This document shows, in pieces, positions 1-8,513 of a stretch of 64,000 nt of DNA; the first letter of the stretch is position 1; each line of letters opens with the position of its first letter. The position numbers and the translations under genes are program-made. The stretch spans positions 682,001 to 746,000 of the forward strand of contig NZ_RJJY01000001.1 of assembly GCF_003751085.1 (NCBI RefSeq), given 5' to 3'. The notes under the pieces were generated by a model. The model did not search any database and was not told where the DNA came from. It saw nothing but the letters and a program-made list of their open reading frames with translations. Source of the DNA: Micromonospora sp. Llam0 (GTDB lineage: Bacteria; Actinomycetota; Actinomycetes; Mycobacteriales; Micromonosporaceae).

Positions 1-1
1 G

Positions 2-502
2 GACCGCCAGGGGCTGCCGTTCGTCGGCCCGGCCGGCCGGCTGCTGCGCCGGGCGGTGGACGACGCCGGGATCCCGGTCGACCAGATCTATCTGACCAAC
101 GCGGTGAAGCACTTCCGCTTCGTGTCGCGCGGCGGTCGACGAATTCACCAGACCCCGGACCGGGTGCACATCGTGGCCTGCCGGCCCTGGCTGGTCGCCG
201 AGTTCGCGATGCTGCGCCCGGACGTCGTCGTGGTGCTCGGCGCGACCGCGGCCCGGGCACTGCTCGGCCCGGCGTTCCGGGTGACCCGCTCGCGTGGCGT
301 ACCGCTGCCGTGGCCGGCCTCGGCCGAACGGGCCGAGGAGTTTCCGGTGGGCCCGGCGCAGCTGGTGGCCACGATCCATCCCTCGGCGGTGCTGCGCGCC
401 GACGACCAGCAGATCGCCTTCCGAGGGCTGGTCACCGACCTCGGCGTCGTCCGTGGACTGCTCGCCGGTCGGGGCAGCCAGGCCCCGGCGGTACGCCGAT
501 GA
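2..502 (+). CDS. UdgX-type uracil-DNA glycosylase (5' partial)
   Basis: The open frame enters from the left edge, so roughly the first 40-50 residues are missing; 166 residues are visible. FVGPAGRLL near the start is the water-activating/uracil-pocket region of family 4/5-like glycosylases, and IHPSAVLRA near the end is the conserved HPS motif. A GGRRIHQTP segment follows the LTNAVKHFRF strand. It corresponds to the Arg/His-rich KRRIH loop that separates UdgX from ordinary family 4 enzymes; in UdgX the loop histidine forms a covalent bond with the uracil-derived abasic site. The expected role is cytoplasmic recognition of uracil in DNA. The stop overlaps the next start (ATGA at 499-502), so it is translationally coupled to the MFS gene. 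The UdgX subtype is inferred from the loop only. Confidence 0.85.
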   Translation, partial: DRQGLPFVGPAGRLLRRAVDDAGIPVDQIYLTNAVKHFRFVSRGGRRIHQTPDRVHIVACRPWLVAEFAMLRPDVVVVLGATAARALLGPAFRVTRSRGVPLPWPASAERAEEFPVGPAQLVATIHPSAVLRADDQQIAFRGLVTDLGVVRGLLAGRGSQAPAVRR

Positions 503-1839
503 CCGCGCTCACCGCACCGCCGTCGGTGACCGACCCGCCGCCATCCGGTGACGTCACCCGCATCCAACGCCGTACGCTGCGGCTGCTCGCCGGTACCCAG
601 ATGATCGGCGGCGTAGGCGTCACCATCGGGATCTCGGTCGGTGGCCTGCTCGCCGCCGAGCTCGGCGGGGTGACCGTCTCCGGCCTGGCGCAGAGCGCCG
701 CGGTGGTCGGCGGGGCGCTGCTCGCCGTACCCGTGGTCCGGGTCATGAACGGGCACGGCCGCCGACCCGGCCTGGTCTTCGCCTACCTGACGGGTGCGAC
801 CGGGGCGGTGCTGGTGGTGGCCGCCGCCGCGGTGCGCTGGGTGCCGCTGCTGTTCGTCGGCATGGTCCTGTTCGGCGGGGCGACGACCGCCGGCCTGCAG
901 GCCCGGTACGCGGCGGTCGACCTCGCCGAGCCGCGCCGTCGGGGCCGGCAGCTGTCACTGGTGGTCTGGGCGACCACGGTCGGCGCGGTGACCGCCCCCA
1001 ACCTTGCCGGGCTGGCCGACCGGTCGGCCAGCGGGGTCGGGTTGCCGCCGCTGGCCGGTCCGTTCGCCGTCAGCACACTGGCGTTCCTGCTGGCCGCGCT
1101 GCTGGTGCTGGTGTTGCTGCGACCGGACCCGCTGCTGACCGCCCGGCGGATCGCCGGTCCCGCCGCGGCGAGCGCCCCGGTGCGGTCCGGCCGGGGCCTG
1201 CGGGCCGGGTCCGGCCGAGGCCTGCGGGCCGGGTCCGGCCGAGGCCTGCGGGCCGCGTTCGCTGTGGTCGCCGTCCGACCCGCCGCCCGGCTCGGTGTCT
1301 GCGCCGTCGCCGTGGGTCACCTGGTGATGGTCGGGGTGATGGCGATGACGCCGGTCCACATCGGGATGGGGCACTCCGGCGACGACCTGTTGCGCACCGT
1401 CGGGCTGGTGCTGAGCCTGCACATCGCCGGGATGTACGGGCTGTCGCCGGTGGTAGGTTGGCTCACCGACCGGGCCGGTCGCCGGCCGGTGATCCTCGGT
1501 GGGGTCGGGCTGCTGCTGGCCGCGTGCGCCGTGGCGGGCACCGCCGGCCACGACCCGGTACGCCTGGTGATCGGGCTGGTGCTGCTCGGGCTCGGCTGGT
1601 CGGGCACCATGGTCGCGGGCTCGACCCTGCTGTCGGAGTCGGTGCCGGTCGACGTCCGTCCGTCGGTCCAGGGCCTGTCGGACCTGGTGATGGGTCTGGC
1701 CGGCGCGTCCGCCGGCGCGGTCAGCGGAATCATCGTCGGGCTGTCCGGTTACGGCGTCCTGACGTTGCTGTCGGCGCTGGCCACGGTGCCGCTGCTGGGG
1801 TTGGTGCTGCGCCCGGTGCCGGCTCCGTCGAAGCGGTAG
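499..1839 (+). CDS. MFS transporter, 446 aa
   Basis: The start ATG overlaps the UdgX stop by four bases (ATGA). The 446 residues show about twelve hydrophobic segments in two blocks, typical of a major facilitator superfamily drug or metabolite exporter in the cytoplasmic membrane. An MNGHGRRPGL loop and a LTDRAGRRPVI loop are the MFS signature between TM2 and TM3 of each half. The central cytoplasmic loop carries three copies of a GRGLRAGS-like octapeptide, encoded by a 24-bp tandem repeat, which lengthens the loop without breaking frame. The substrate cannot be told from sequence. Confidence 0.85.
   Translation: MTALTAPPSVTDPPPSGDVTRIQRRTLRLLAGTQMIGGVGVTIGISVGGLLAAELGGVTVSGLAQSAAVVGGALLAVPVVRVMNGHGRRPGLVFAYLTGATGAVLVVAAAAVRWVPLLFVGMVLFGGATTAGLQARYAAVDLAEPRRRGRQLSLVVWATTVGAVTAPNLAGLADRSASGVGLPPLAGPFAVSTLAFLLAALLVLVLLRPDPLLTARRIAGPAAASAPVRSGRGLRAGSGRGLRAGSGRGLRAAFAVVAVRPAARLGVCAVAVGHLVMVGVMAMTPVHIGMGHSGDDLLRTVGLVLSLHIAGMYGLSPVVGWLTDRAGRRPVILGGVGLLLAACAVAGTAGHDPVRLVIGLVLLGLGWSGTMVAGSTLLSESVPVDVRPSVQGLSDLVMGLAGASAGAVSGIIVGLSGYGVLTLLSALATVPLLGLVLRPVPAPSKR
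1186..1257 (+). repeat. 3 x 24-bp tandem repeat inside the MFS gene
   Basis: Three consecutive 24-bp units start at 1186, 1210 and 1234 and differ at only a few positions. They encode repeated GRGLRAGS-like segments in the cytoplasmic loop between the two MFS halves. Being a multiple of three, copy-number changes would keep the frame. Confidence 0.9.
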
Positions 1840-1848
1840 GGAGGCAGG

Positions 1849-2049
1849 ATGCGGTTGACGGACTTCTGGGGCCGGTTGGACGAGGCGTTCGGGCCCGCGT
1901 ACGCCCGCAGCATCGCCACCGATCAGGTGCTGGCCCAGTTGGGTGGACGCACCATCGCCCAGGCGCTGGCGGCGGGTGAGGAGACGGTGGTGGTCTGGCG
2001 GGCGGTCTGCGCCGCGTACCCCGACCGGGTTCCCGGCCGGTTGCGCTGA
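1849..2049 (+). CDS. DUF3046 family protein, 66 aa
   Basis: This small soluble protein starts MRLTDFWGRLDEAFG and contains SIATDQVLAQLGGRTIAQAL and VVWRAVCAAYPDRVP. These are the recognisable features of DUF3046, a short actinobacterial family habitually encoded just upstream of recA. A GGAGG-like site (ggaggcag) precedes the ATG, ten bases after the MFS stop. The function is unknown; the position suggests expression with the upstream genes rather than with recA, which has its own SOS box. Confidence 0.85.
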   Translation: MRLTDFWGRLDEAFGPAYARSIATDQVLAQLGGRTIAQALAAGEETVVVWRAVCAAYPDRVPGRLR

Positions 2050-2176
2050 CTCCTGCGCCGGTTGCGCGAGCGGACGGTGAGTGTCGGTCGAGTTGGGATT
2101 CTCGATCTGTCGATTACGGAAAGTCTCAGTCGATGTGCATCGTGTCACTGTACTGGTTCCGGGGTGCTGGTTGGGC

Positions 2177-2216
2177 TTGATGCCACAGGTGCATCAAGAT
2201 GCACCTGTGGCATCAA
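2177..2216. other. Perfect 19-bp palindrome upstream of recA
   Basis: Positions 2177-2195 pair perfectly with 2198-2216 across a 2-base centre (arms begin TTGATGCCACAGG). No T-run follows, so as a terminator it would be atypical. It could be the DUF3046 transcript end or a DNA operator. It lies about 180 bp before the recA SOS box. Confidence 0.7.
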
Positions 2217-2267
2217 CCTGAAAAGCATCTCGGGGTATCCCGGGAGCCAGCCCGAGCGCGTCGCCGG

Positions 2268-2305
2268 CCTGTCGGTCGTACCTCTGCCTGTCGGTCGTAC
2301 CTCTA
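2268..2305. repeat. 2 x 19-bp tandem repeat in the recA leader region
   Basis: Two adjacent 19-bp units (2268-2286, 2287-2305) beginning CCTGTCGGTCGTACC differ only at the last base. They are non-coding. The rest of 2050-2555 holds the palindrome at 2177, this repeat and the SOS box at 2400; I see no gene in it. Confidence 0.8.
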
Positions 2306-2399
2306 CTTGACGGGCGTGGGTCTGCGTAGCTGCATTTACTCTGTGCGGTCGAAGGGCTGCTTTGGGTGGTGAAATTCGTGGGCGTGTCTGGTTTTCCAC

Positions 2400-2415
2400 T
2401 CGTACATCTGTTCGG
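2400..2415 (+). promoter_or_regulatory. SOS box (LexA operator) upstream of recA
   Basis: TCGTACATCTGTTCGG matches the actinobacterial/mycobacterial consensus TCGAACATATGTTCGA at 13 of 16 positions, with the CGNAC...GTTCG core retained. It lies about 140 bp before the recA start. This predicts LexA repression of recA, using the LexA encoded at 24588-25382. Confidence 0.8.
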
Positions 2416-2555
2416 CTATTGTCCACAGCTAGGCGCTCATCCACAGGTTGCGGCCCGTCGGCTGTTTTCTGTCGGACCCAGCGCCTAGCGTGACCCGGGT
2501 GACGAGAAGCTCGGCCAGGACGCCTGGGAAGTCGGCGAACGTAGGGGTGGCAGCA

Positions 2556-3602
2556 ATGGCGGCAGTGCCAGACAAGGAAAAGGCGCTCGATCTGGCGCTG
2601 GCTCAGATCGACAAACAGTTCGGCAAGGGCTCGGTGATGCGGCTGGGTGAGCGGCCGGTGATCCAGACCGCGGTGATCCCCACCGGCTCCATCGCGCTCG
2701 ATGTGGCACTCGGCGTCGGTGGCCTGCCCCGGGGCCGGGTGGTCGAGGTCTACGGCCCGGAGAGCAGCGGTAAGACCACGGTCGCCCTGCACGCGGTGGC
2801 CAACGCCCAGCGTGCCGGCGGCATCGCGGCGTTCATCGACGCCGAGCACGCGCTCGACCCGGACTACGCCAAGGCGCTCGGCGTGGACACCGACGCCATG
2901 CTGGTCTCCCAGCCGGACACCGGTGAGCAGGCGCTGGAGATCGCCGACATGCTGATCCGCTCCGGCGCGCTGGACATCGTCGTGATCGACTCGGTCGCGG
3001 CCCTGGTGCCACGCGCCGAGATCGAGGGCGAGATGGGGGACAGCCACGTCGGTCTGCAGGCCCGGCTGATGAGCCAGGCACTGCGCAAGATCACTGGTGT
3101 GCTGAACAGCACCGGCACCACCGCGGTCTTCATCAACCAGTTGCGGGAGAAGATCGGCGTGATGTTCGGCTCGCCGGAGACCACCACCGGTGGCCGGGCG
3201 CTGAAGTTCTATGCCTCGGTGCGGCTCGACGTGCGACGGATCGAGAGCCTCAAGGACGGCACCGACGTGGTCGGCAACCGGACCCGGGTCAAGGTCGTCA
3301 AGAACAAGGTCTCCGCGCCGTTCAAGCAGGCCGAGTTCGACATCATGTACGGCAAGGGCATCTCCCGGGAGGGTTCGCTGATCGACGTCGGCGTCGAGCA
3401 GTCGATCATCCGCAAGTCCGGCGCCTGGTACACCTACGAGGGCGACCAGCTCGGTCAGGGCAAGGAGAAGGCCCGGGAGTTCCTCCGGGAGAACCCGGAC
3501 GTGGCGGCTGAGATCGAGAAGAAGATCCTGGAGAAGCTCGGCGTCGGCGCGCTCGGTGCCGACGAGGCCGGCGGGCCCGAGCTGCCGCCGGTCGACTTCT
3601 GA
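2556..3602 (+). CDS. recA: Recombinase RecA, 348 aa
   Basis: RecA forms filaments on single-stranded DNA, drives strand exchange and triggers LexA self-cleavage. The start at ATG 2556 ([15 protein letters not shown]) gives the standard length; in-frame sequence upstream to 2448 is not RecA-like. Walker A is GPESSGKT at residues 67-74, and the Walker B strand is [14 protein letters not shown]. The DNA-binding L2 loop region follows [20 protein letters not shown], and the C-terminal domain is complete. There is no intein, unlike in some mycobacterial recA genes. recX follows after 5 bp. Expression should be SOS-induced through the box at 2400. Confidence 0.98.
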   Translation: MAAVPDKEKALDLALAQIDKQFGKGSVMRLGERPVIQTAVIPTGSIALDVALGVGGLPRGRVVEVYGPESSGKTTVALHAVANAQRAGGIAAFIDAEHALDPDYAKALGVDTDAMLVSQPDTGEQALEIADMLIRSGALDIVVIDSVAALVPRAEIEGEMGDSHVGLQARLMSQALRKITGVLNSTGTTAVFINQLREKIGVMFGSPETTTGGRALKFYASVRLDVRRIESLKDGTDVVGNRTRVKVVKNKVSAPFKQAEFDIMYGKGISREGSLIDVGVEQSIIRKSGAWYTYEGDQLGQGKEKAREFLRENPDVAAEIEKKILEKLGVGALGADEAGGPELPPVDF

Positions 3603-3607
3603 TCCGG

Positions 3608-4312
3608 ATGGCCGGGCGACGACGCGGCGCACGGACGGGACGGGGCTGGGATGCGGCTCCGCCCCGTCCCCGCGCCTCCCGTGCGGGCCGCGCCGCCGAG
3701 GCGGCCGGGTCCACCGACCATGCCACCGGGTCCGCCGCTGGCGGCGGTGGGCAGCCGGTAGACGAGGCGCAGCAGGCCCGGGACATTTGTCTGCGCCAGC
3801 TCGCCGTCCGCCCCCGGACCCGGGCGGAGCTCGCCGCCGTGCTGCGGCGACGCGGCATCTCCGAGGCCACGGCCAGTTCGGTCCTCGACCGGTACGACGA
3901 GGTCGGGATGATCGACGACGCGTCGTTCGCCCAGGCCTGGGTGACCAGCCGGCACCACGGCCGAGGGCTGGCCCGGCGCAGCCTCGCCGCCGAGCTGCGT
4001 CAGCGCGGCGTGGATCCGCAGATCGCCCGGGACGCGCTGGACGGGCTGGACGAGTCGACCGAGCGGGCCACCGCGGCGGAGCTCGTCGAGCGCAAGCTGC
4101 GTACCGCCCGGGGTGCTCCGGACGTGGTGTTCCGGCGGTTGGTCGCGATGCTCGCCCGCAAGGGTTACTCGGCGGGGGTGGCCGTTCCGGTGGTCCGGGA
4201 GGCGCTGGCCGCCCGGTCCGCCGAGGCGGCCGAGTTCACCGACACGGTGGATGCCGAGGTACTGATCGGCGAGGTTCCCGACCCGGATGCCGAGCAGCCC
4301 TGGTCCACCTGA
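3608..4312 (+). CDS. recX: RecA regulator RecX, 234 aa
   Basis: RecX caps and depolymerises RecA filaments. The conserved three-helix repeats begin near residue 55 (AQQARDICLRQLAVRPRTRAEL), with the typical RYDEVGMIDDASFAQAWV and GRGLARRSLAAELRQRGV segments. The first ~50 residues are low-complexity Arg/Ala/Gly and poorly conserved in the family, so the true start could lie further in. It is separated from recA by 5 bp and almost certainly cotranscribed, so RecX should rise with RecA after DNA damage. Confidence 0.95.
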   Translation: MAGRRRGARTGRGWDAAPPRPRASRAGRAAEAAGSTDHATGSAAGGGGQPVDEAQQARDICLRQLAVRPRTRAELAAVLRRRGISEATASSVLDRYDEVGMIDDASFAQAWVTSRHHGRGLARRSLAAELRQRGVDPQIARDALDGLDESTERATAAELVERKLRTARGAPDVVFRRLVAMLARKGYSAGVAVPVVREALAARSAEAAEFTDTVDAEVLIGEVPDPDAEQPWST

Positions 4313-4813
4313 CGGGACGCCATCCCCTGCGGGATGTGCCAAATTTCCGACTCATCCCGACGCGTCCTGAGCGCGATATGCTGCCTGTGAGCGCGCCGAT
4401 GCCCTACGTTCCGCTGTCGGTCTGATCATGACTTCTTGACCGAACGGCCCCTCGCGACCTAGCCTCGCGTTACAGACGAACAACCGACCCGTCGCAGGCT
4501 AACCGCACAACATAGATCGCATAACAGTACGGCATCACTTCGCAGCAGCAGTTCAGTAGCCAGACATGCCGCAACCGGACAGGCCGGTCCGGCGGCGACA
4601 GCACGCGCAACGGCCGCTTCGCCGTTGTCGTGCCCGCACCCACGTAGGTGCTGTCTGGTCGTTGGTCAGCCGCCACGGTCGGGCGTTCCCATAGCCGTGG
4701 CCCCGGCCGGAGCGAGAAGCCTCCGGGAAGGCCGACGGCGGACTGGAGGCGGTCGTGGCGCAGCGCAGGAAGCCGGCGGGACACGCGAGTGTCGGTAGGC
4801 CCGGAGGGTCGGC
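4313..4813. other. Intergenic region recX-rny
   Basis: This 501-bp stretch holds no convincing gene: the open frames here lack family features and ribosome sites. It contains a promoter-like pair (TTGACC 4436-4441, TAGCCT 4460-4465). The following ~350 bases include short inverted repeats such as gccacgg...ccgtggc near 4670-4700. That would give rny a long untranslated leader if the promoter is used. I recognise no known riboswitch. Confidence 0.6.
4436..4465 (+). promoter_or_regulatory. Putative SigA-type promoter for rny
   Basis: TTGACC and TAGCCT are separated by 18 bp, a good fit to the primary sigma consensus in high-GC actinobacteria. The start of rny is about 350 bp downstream. Confidence 0.45.
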
Positions 4814-6592
4814 ATGACCGGGCTGGAGTGGTTGCTCTTCGCCGCAGTCGTCGTGCTCGCCGGCCTGGTGCTCGCCGGCCTCGCGCTTGGCGCCCGCGCG
4901 CTGCGCCGGCTCACCACACCGGCGGCCGCGACACCGGTTGAGGAGGACCCGGCTTTCGTCGCCGCCCGCGACCGGCAGGAACGCTCCCTCGCCGCGCTGC
5001 GTACCGCAGCCGACGAGGCGTCCTCCGCCGTCGAGCAGGCCAAGGCCGCCGCCGCCGCGGCCCGTACCGACGCCGCCGCCGCCAAGGCCGAAGCGACCGC
5101 CGCCCGGGCCGAGGCCCGCCGGGTGCTCGACGCCGCCCGGGCCGAGGCGGACACCATCCTGGAGCGGGCCCACCGGCAGGCCGAAACCGAGGCCGAGCAG
5201 GTCCGGGCCGCAGCCCGGCGCAGCGGCGAACGGGAGATCGCGATGCTCTCCCGGACCGTCAAGGAGCAGTCCGCCGAGCTGGACCGGCGCGGCCAGCGGA
5301 TGGACGAGCGGGAACGTCAGCACGCCGAGGAAGCCGACCGGGTCGCCGAGCGGGACCGCCGGTTGACCGCCACCGCCGCCGAACTCGCCGAACGAAAGGC
5401 CGCCCTGGCCGCCCGGGAAGCGGACCTGGCGGCCGCCGAGGAACGATGGCAGCGGGAGCTGGAACGGGTCGCCGGGCTGACCGCCGAGGCGGCCCGCGGC
5501 GAGCTCGTCGAAGCGATCGAGGGCCAGGCCAAACGGGAGGCGGCGATCCTGGTCCGCGACATCGAGGCCGACGCCCGCAACACCGCCGACCAGCGGGCCC
5601 GGCACATCGTGGTGGACGCCATCCAGCGGGTCGCCAGCGAACAGACCGCAGAGAGCGTGGTCAGCGTCCTGCATCTGCCCGGCGACGAGATGAAGGGCCG
5701 GATCATCGGGCGGGAAGGCCGCAACATCCGGGCGTTCGAATCCGTCACCGGGGTCAACCTGATCATCGACGACACACCCGAGGCGGTCCTGCTGTCCTGC
5801 TTCGACCCGGTGCGCCGGGAGACCGGCCGGCTCACCTTGGAGAAGCTGGTGCTCGACGGCCGGATCCATCCGCACCGGATCGAGGAGGTCTTCGAGACCG
5901 CCCGGCAGGAGGTGGAGCAGCTGTGCCACCGGGCGGCCGAGGAGGCGCTCGTCGACGTCGGCATCACCGAGATCCACCCTGAGCTGGCCACCCTGCTGGG
6001 CCGGCTGCGCTACCGGACCTCGTACGGCCAGAACGTGCTCAAGCATCTGGTGGAGACCGCGCACATCGCCGGGGTGATGGCCGCCGAGCTGCGCCTGGAC
6101 GTGCCGCTGATCAAGCGGTGCGCCTTCCTGCACGACATCGGCAAGGCGCTGACCCACGAGGTCGAGGGCAGTCATGCGCTCATCGGTGCCGACCTGGCCC
6201 GCAAGTACGGCGAATCCGAAGAGGTGGTGCACGCCATCGAGGCGCACCACAACGAGGTGCCGCCGCAGACCGTCGAGGCGGTGCTCACCCAGGCATCCGA
6301 CGCGTGCTCCGGCGGTCGTCCCGGTGCCCGGCGGGAAAGCCTGGAGGCGTACGTCAAGCGGCTGGAACGGATCGAGGAGATCGCCGCCGGCAAGATCGGC
6401 GTGGAGAAGGTCTTCGCCATGCAGGCCGGCCGGGAGATCCGGGTGATGGTCAAGCCGGACGACGTGGACGACATCGGTGCCGCGGTGCTGGCCCGTGACG
6501 TGGCCAAGCAGATCGAGGAGGAGCTGACCTACCCGGGGCAGATCCGGGTGACCGTGGTCCGAGAATCCCGGGTCACCGAGATCGCCCGCTGA
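4814..6592 (+). CDS. rny: Ribonuclease Y, 592 aa
   Basis: Membrane-tethered endoribonuclease of mRNA turnover. A single N-terminal transmembrane helix (about residues 4-30, WLLFAAVVVLAGLVLAG) is followed by a long Ala/Glu/Arg-rich coiled coil to about residue 220. A KH RNA-binding domain follows (GRIIGREGRNIRAFESVTG). The HD phosphohydrolase domain has its metal-binding HD in CAFLHDIGKALTHEVEGSH. The C-terminal segment, ending RVTVVRESRVTEIAR, is the family's usual terminus. The length is slightly above the usual ~520 because of an expanded coiled coil. It faces gluD with a hairpin between them. Confidence 0.96.
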   Translation: MTGLEWLLFAAVVVLAGLVLAGLALGARALRRLTTPAAATPVEEDPAFVAARDRQERSLAALRTAADEASSAVEQAKAAAAAARTDAAAAKAEATAARAEARRVLDAARAEADTILERAHRQAETEAEQVRAAARRSGEREIAMLSRTVKEQSAELDRRGQRMDERERQHAEEADRVAERDRRLTATAAELAERKAALAAREADLAAAEERWQRELERVAGLTAEAARGELVEAIEGQAKREAAILVRDIEADARNTADQRARHIVVDAIQRVASEQTAESVVSVLHLPGDEMKGRIIGREGRNIRAFESVTGVNLIIDDTPEAVLLSCFDPVRRETGRLTLEKLVLDGRIHPHRIEEVFETARQEVEQLCHRAAEEALVDVGITEIHPELATLLGRLRYRTSYGQNVLKHLVETAHIAGVMAAELRLDVPLIKRCAFLHDIGKALTHEVEGSHALIGADLARKYGESEEVVHAIEAHHNEVPPQTVEAVLTQASDACSGGRPGARRESLEAYVKRLERIEEIAAGKIGVEKVFAMQAGREIRVMVKPDDVDDIGAAVLARDVAKQIEEELTYPGQIRVTVVRESRVTEIAR

Positions 6593-6596
6593 CCGC

Positions 6597-6628
6597 CCGG
6601 ACGGCCGGTCAGCGGGCGGGCCGTCCGG
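6597..6628. terminator. Bidirectional hairpin between rny and gluD
   Basis: CCGGACGGCC (6597-6606) pairs perfectly with GGCCGTCCGG (6619-6628) around a 12-base loop. It sits between convergent genes, with no strong T-run, as is common in high-GC actinobacteria. Confidence 0.6.
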
Positions 6629-7657
6629 TCAGGCGGTGTCCGACGTAGCCGTGCCGGTGGCGCTGCCGCCGGTGCCGGCGGCGGTCTGCTGGCCGGCCAA
6701 CGTCGATGCCGGCGGTGGCGTCGGCGGCTGGGCTGCGGTGCTGGTCCGCCGGCCCTGGGCCAGTCGCCGCTGCACCGACTCGGCGAGCTTGGACAGCGCG
6801 TAGTTGACCGCGATGAACAGCACCCCGATCACCAGGTACACCTGGATCGGGTTACGCAGGTTCTGGATGATCGTCCGGCCGACCAGCAGCGTCTCCTGGT
6901 AGCCGATGATGAAGCCCAACGAGGTGTCCTTGAGCACCACGATCAGCTGGCTGATCAGGGCCGGCAGCATGATCCGGAACGCCTGCGGCAGCAGGATCAT
7001 CCGGGTGGTCTGGAACGACGTCAACCCGATCGCGGCGGCGGACTCGCGCTGCCCCGACGGCAGACCCTCCATCCCGGAGCGCAGGATCTCGGCGATCACC
7101 ACACCGTTGTAGATGGTCAGGCCCAGCACCAGGTACGGCAGCATCTCGTGGCCGAACGGGAGGACGATCTCCACCCCGAGATCCGGCAGGCCCCGGGCGA
7201 CGAAGAAGATGGTGATCACCACCGGAAGGCCGCGGAACACCTCGACGCAGAACCGGGTCACCAGGTTCAGCAGCCAGCTCAGTGCCCGCAGCGCCAGCGC
7301 GAAGGAGGTGGCCAGCCCGGTGAACCGGCGGCGCAGCAACGCCTTCAGTTGGATCCGCAGCACCGCCAGCGCGGTGCCGAACAGCAACGACAGCACGATC
7401 GCCAGCCCGGCGGCGGTCAGCGTGGCGGTGACACCCTCGCCGAGCAGCGTCCAGACCTGACCGAACACCTCGTTGCCGGGGTCGATCAGCGGACCCCACT
7501 TCTCCATGGTGAACTGCTCGCGTTCGGCCAGCGGCCGGTAGACCAGGAAGTAGCCGGCGATGACGGCGGCGACGGCCGACAGCACGCTGACGATCAGCGT
7601 GACCCGCCTGGCCCGTGGTCCGGGGGCGTCGTACAGCACGCTCTGCTGCTGACTCAT
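6629..7657 (-). CDS. gluD: Glutamate-type ABC importer permease GluD, 342 aa
   Basis: Inner-membrane permease of a polar amino-acid ABC importer (HisM/GltK type). There is one N-terminal TM near residue 22-40, then the transport core with the EAA-loop GLPSGQRESAAAIGLTSFQTTRMILLPQ (written in two parts: GLPSGQRESAAAIGLTS, then FQTTRMILLPQ), which docks onto the ATPase. The last ~45 residues are a Pro/Thr/Ala-rich tail that accounts for the extra length. It is the last gene of gluABCD, read right to left from 10258. The substrate is inferred from synteny with corynebacterial gluABCD and the binding protein. Confidence 0.9.
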   Translation of the reverse strand: MSQQQSVLYDAPGPRARRVTLIVSVLSAVAAVIAGYFLVYRPLAEREQFTMEKWGPLIDPGNEVFGQVWTLLGEGVTATLTAAGLAIVLSLLFGTALAVLRIQLKALLRRRFTGLATSFALALRALSWLLNLVTRFCVEVFRGLPVVITIFFVARGLPDLGVEIVLPFGHEMLPYLVLGLTIYNGVVIAEILRSGMEGLPSGQRESAAAIGLTSFQTTRMILLPQAFRIMLPALISQLIVVLKDTSLGFIIGYQETLLVGRTIIQNLRNPIQVYLVIGVLFIAVNYALSKLAESVQRRLAQGRRTSTAAQPPTPPPASTLAGQQTAAGTGGSATGTATSDTA

Positions 7658-7706
7658 GGCGTGGTTCCTCCGGTGACGGCTGCGGCGCTCGCGGGGGACG
7701 GGATGG

Positions 7707-8414
7707 TCATCTGGCCACCGCCCGGCGGGCCTCGACCCGGTCGAGCAGCAGCCCGAGCGGCACGGTCATGATCAGGAAGCCGATCGAGATGCCGACGAAG
7801 ACCGGGATGATCGGCTCGCCGAGGGCGCTGGTCAGGTTCTGCGCCGAGTTGGACAGGTCGCCGACCACCCCGAAGAAGCCGGCCAGCGCCGAATTCTTGA
7901 TCATGGCGATGATGACGCTGCCCAGCGGGACGATCGCGGCCTTCCACGCCTGGGGGAGTACCACGTACCGCAGATTCTGGGTGAAGGTCAGGCCGATCGC
8001 GCGGGCGGCCTCCGCCTGGCCGGGCGGCACCGCGTTGATCCCGCTGCGGATCGCCTCGCAGACGAACGCGCCGGTGTAGACGCTCAGCGCGATGATCGCG
8101 AACCGGAAGTACGGCAGGTCGATGCCGAGCCGGCTGAACACGGTGCTCAGCCCGGGGATCCGCAGGAAGTCGGCGTTCGACCCGAGCGCCGGCAACCCGA
8201 AGGCCGAGAAGAACATCACGACGGTCAGCGGCACGTTGCGCAGCACCGTCACGTACGCCCCGCCGAGCCAGCGCAGCGGCGGCACCGGCGAGATCCGCAG
8301 GATCGCGACGAACGTGCCGATCAGCAGGGCGCCGGTCGCGGACAGCACGCACAGCTGCAGGGTGAGCCAGAAACCTCCGACGAACACGTCGAAGTGGTCG
8401 ACGAGCACTCTCAC
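7707..8414 (-). CDS. gluC: Glutamate-type ABC importer permease GluC, 235 aa
   Basis: Second permease of the importer. It has about five TM segments and the EAA-type loop AVPPGQAEAARAIGLTFTQN, followed by LRYVVLPQAWKAA. The GTG start at 8414 is preceded by an AGAAGGG ribosome site. It probably forms a heterodimer with GluD, which follows after 49 bp. A preceding 99-bp gap separates it from gluB. Confidence 0.9.
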   Translation of the reverse strand: MRVLVDHFDVFVGGFWLTLQLCVLSATGALLIGTFVAILRISPVPPLRWLGGAYVTVLRNVPLTVVMFFSAFGLPALGSNADFLRIPGLSTVFSRLGIDLPYFRFAIIALSVYTGAFVCEAIRSGINAVPPGQAEAARAIGLTFTQNLRYVVLPQAWKAAIVPLGSVIIAMIKNSALAGFFGVVGDLSNSAQNLTSALGEPIIPVFVGISIGFLIMTVPLGLLLDRVEARRAVAR

Positions 8415-8513
8415 ACGAAAGACCCTTCTGCGAACCGTCCGCCTGGGCGACCGGCCGGCCCGGAGCTGACTGCGCCGGGCCGGCCGGGATCGATCAGGTG
8501 CGACCGTCGACGG

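Noticed and set aside
1186..1257. Short repeats considered as a CRISPR array
   Set aside because: Units are directly tandem with no unique spacers and lie inside a coding frame; the same holds for the other tandem repeats.
955..2148. 397-codon minus-strand frame opposite the MFS gene
   Set aside because: Composition is Gln/His/Arg/Pro-rich low complexity typical of an antisense frame.
2145..3632. 495-codon minus-strand frame opposite recA
   Set aside because: Antisense shadow; recA on the other strand is certain and this frame has no protein-family features.
4470..4784. 104-codon minus-strand frame between recX and rny
   Set aside because: No ribosome site or family features; it crosses the likely rny leader.
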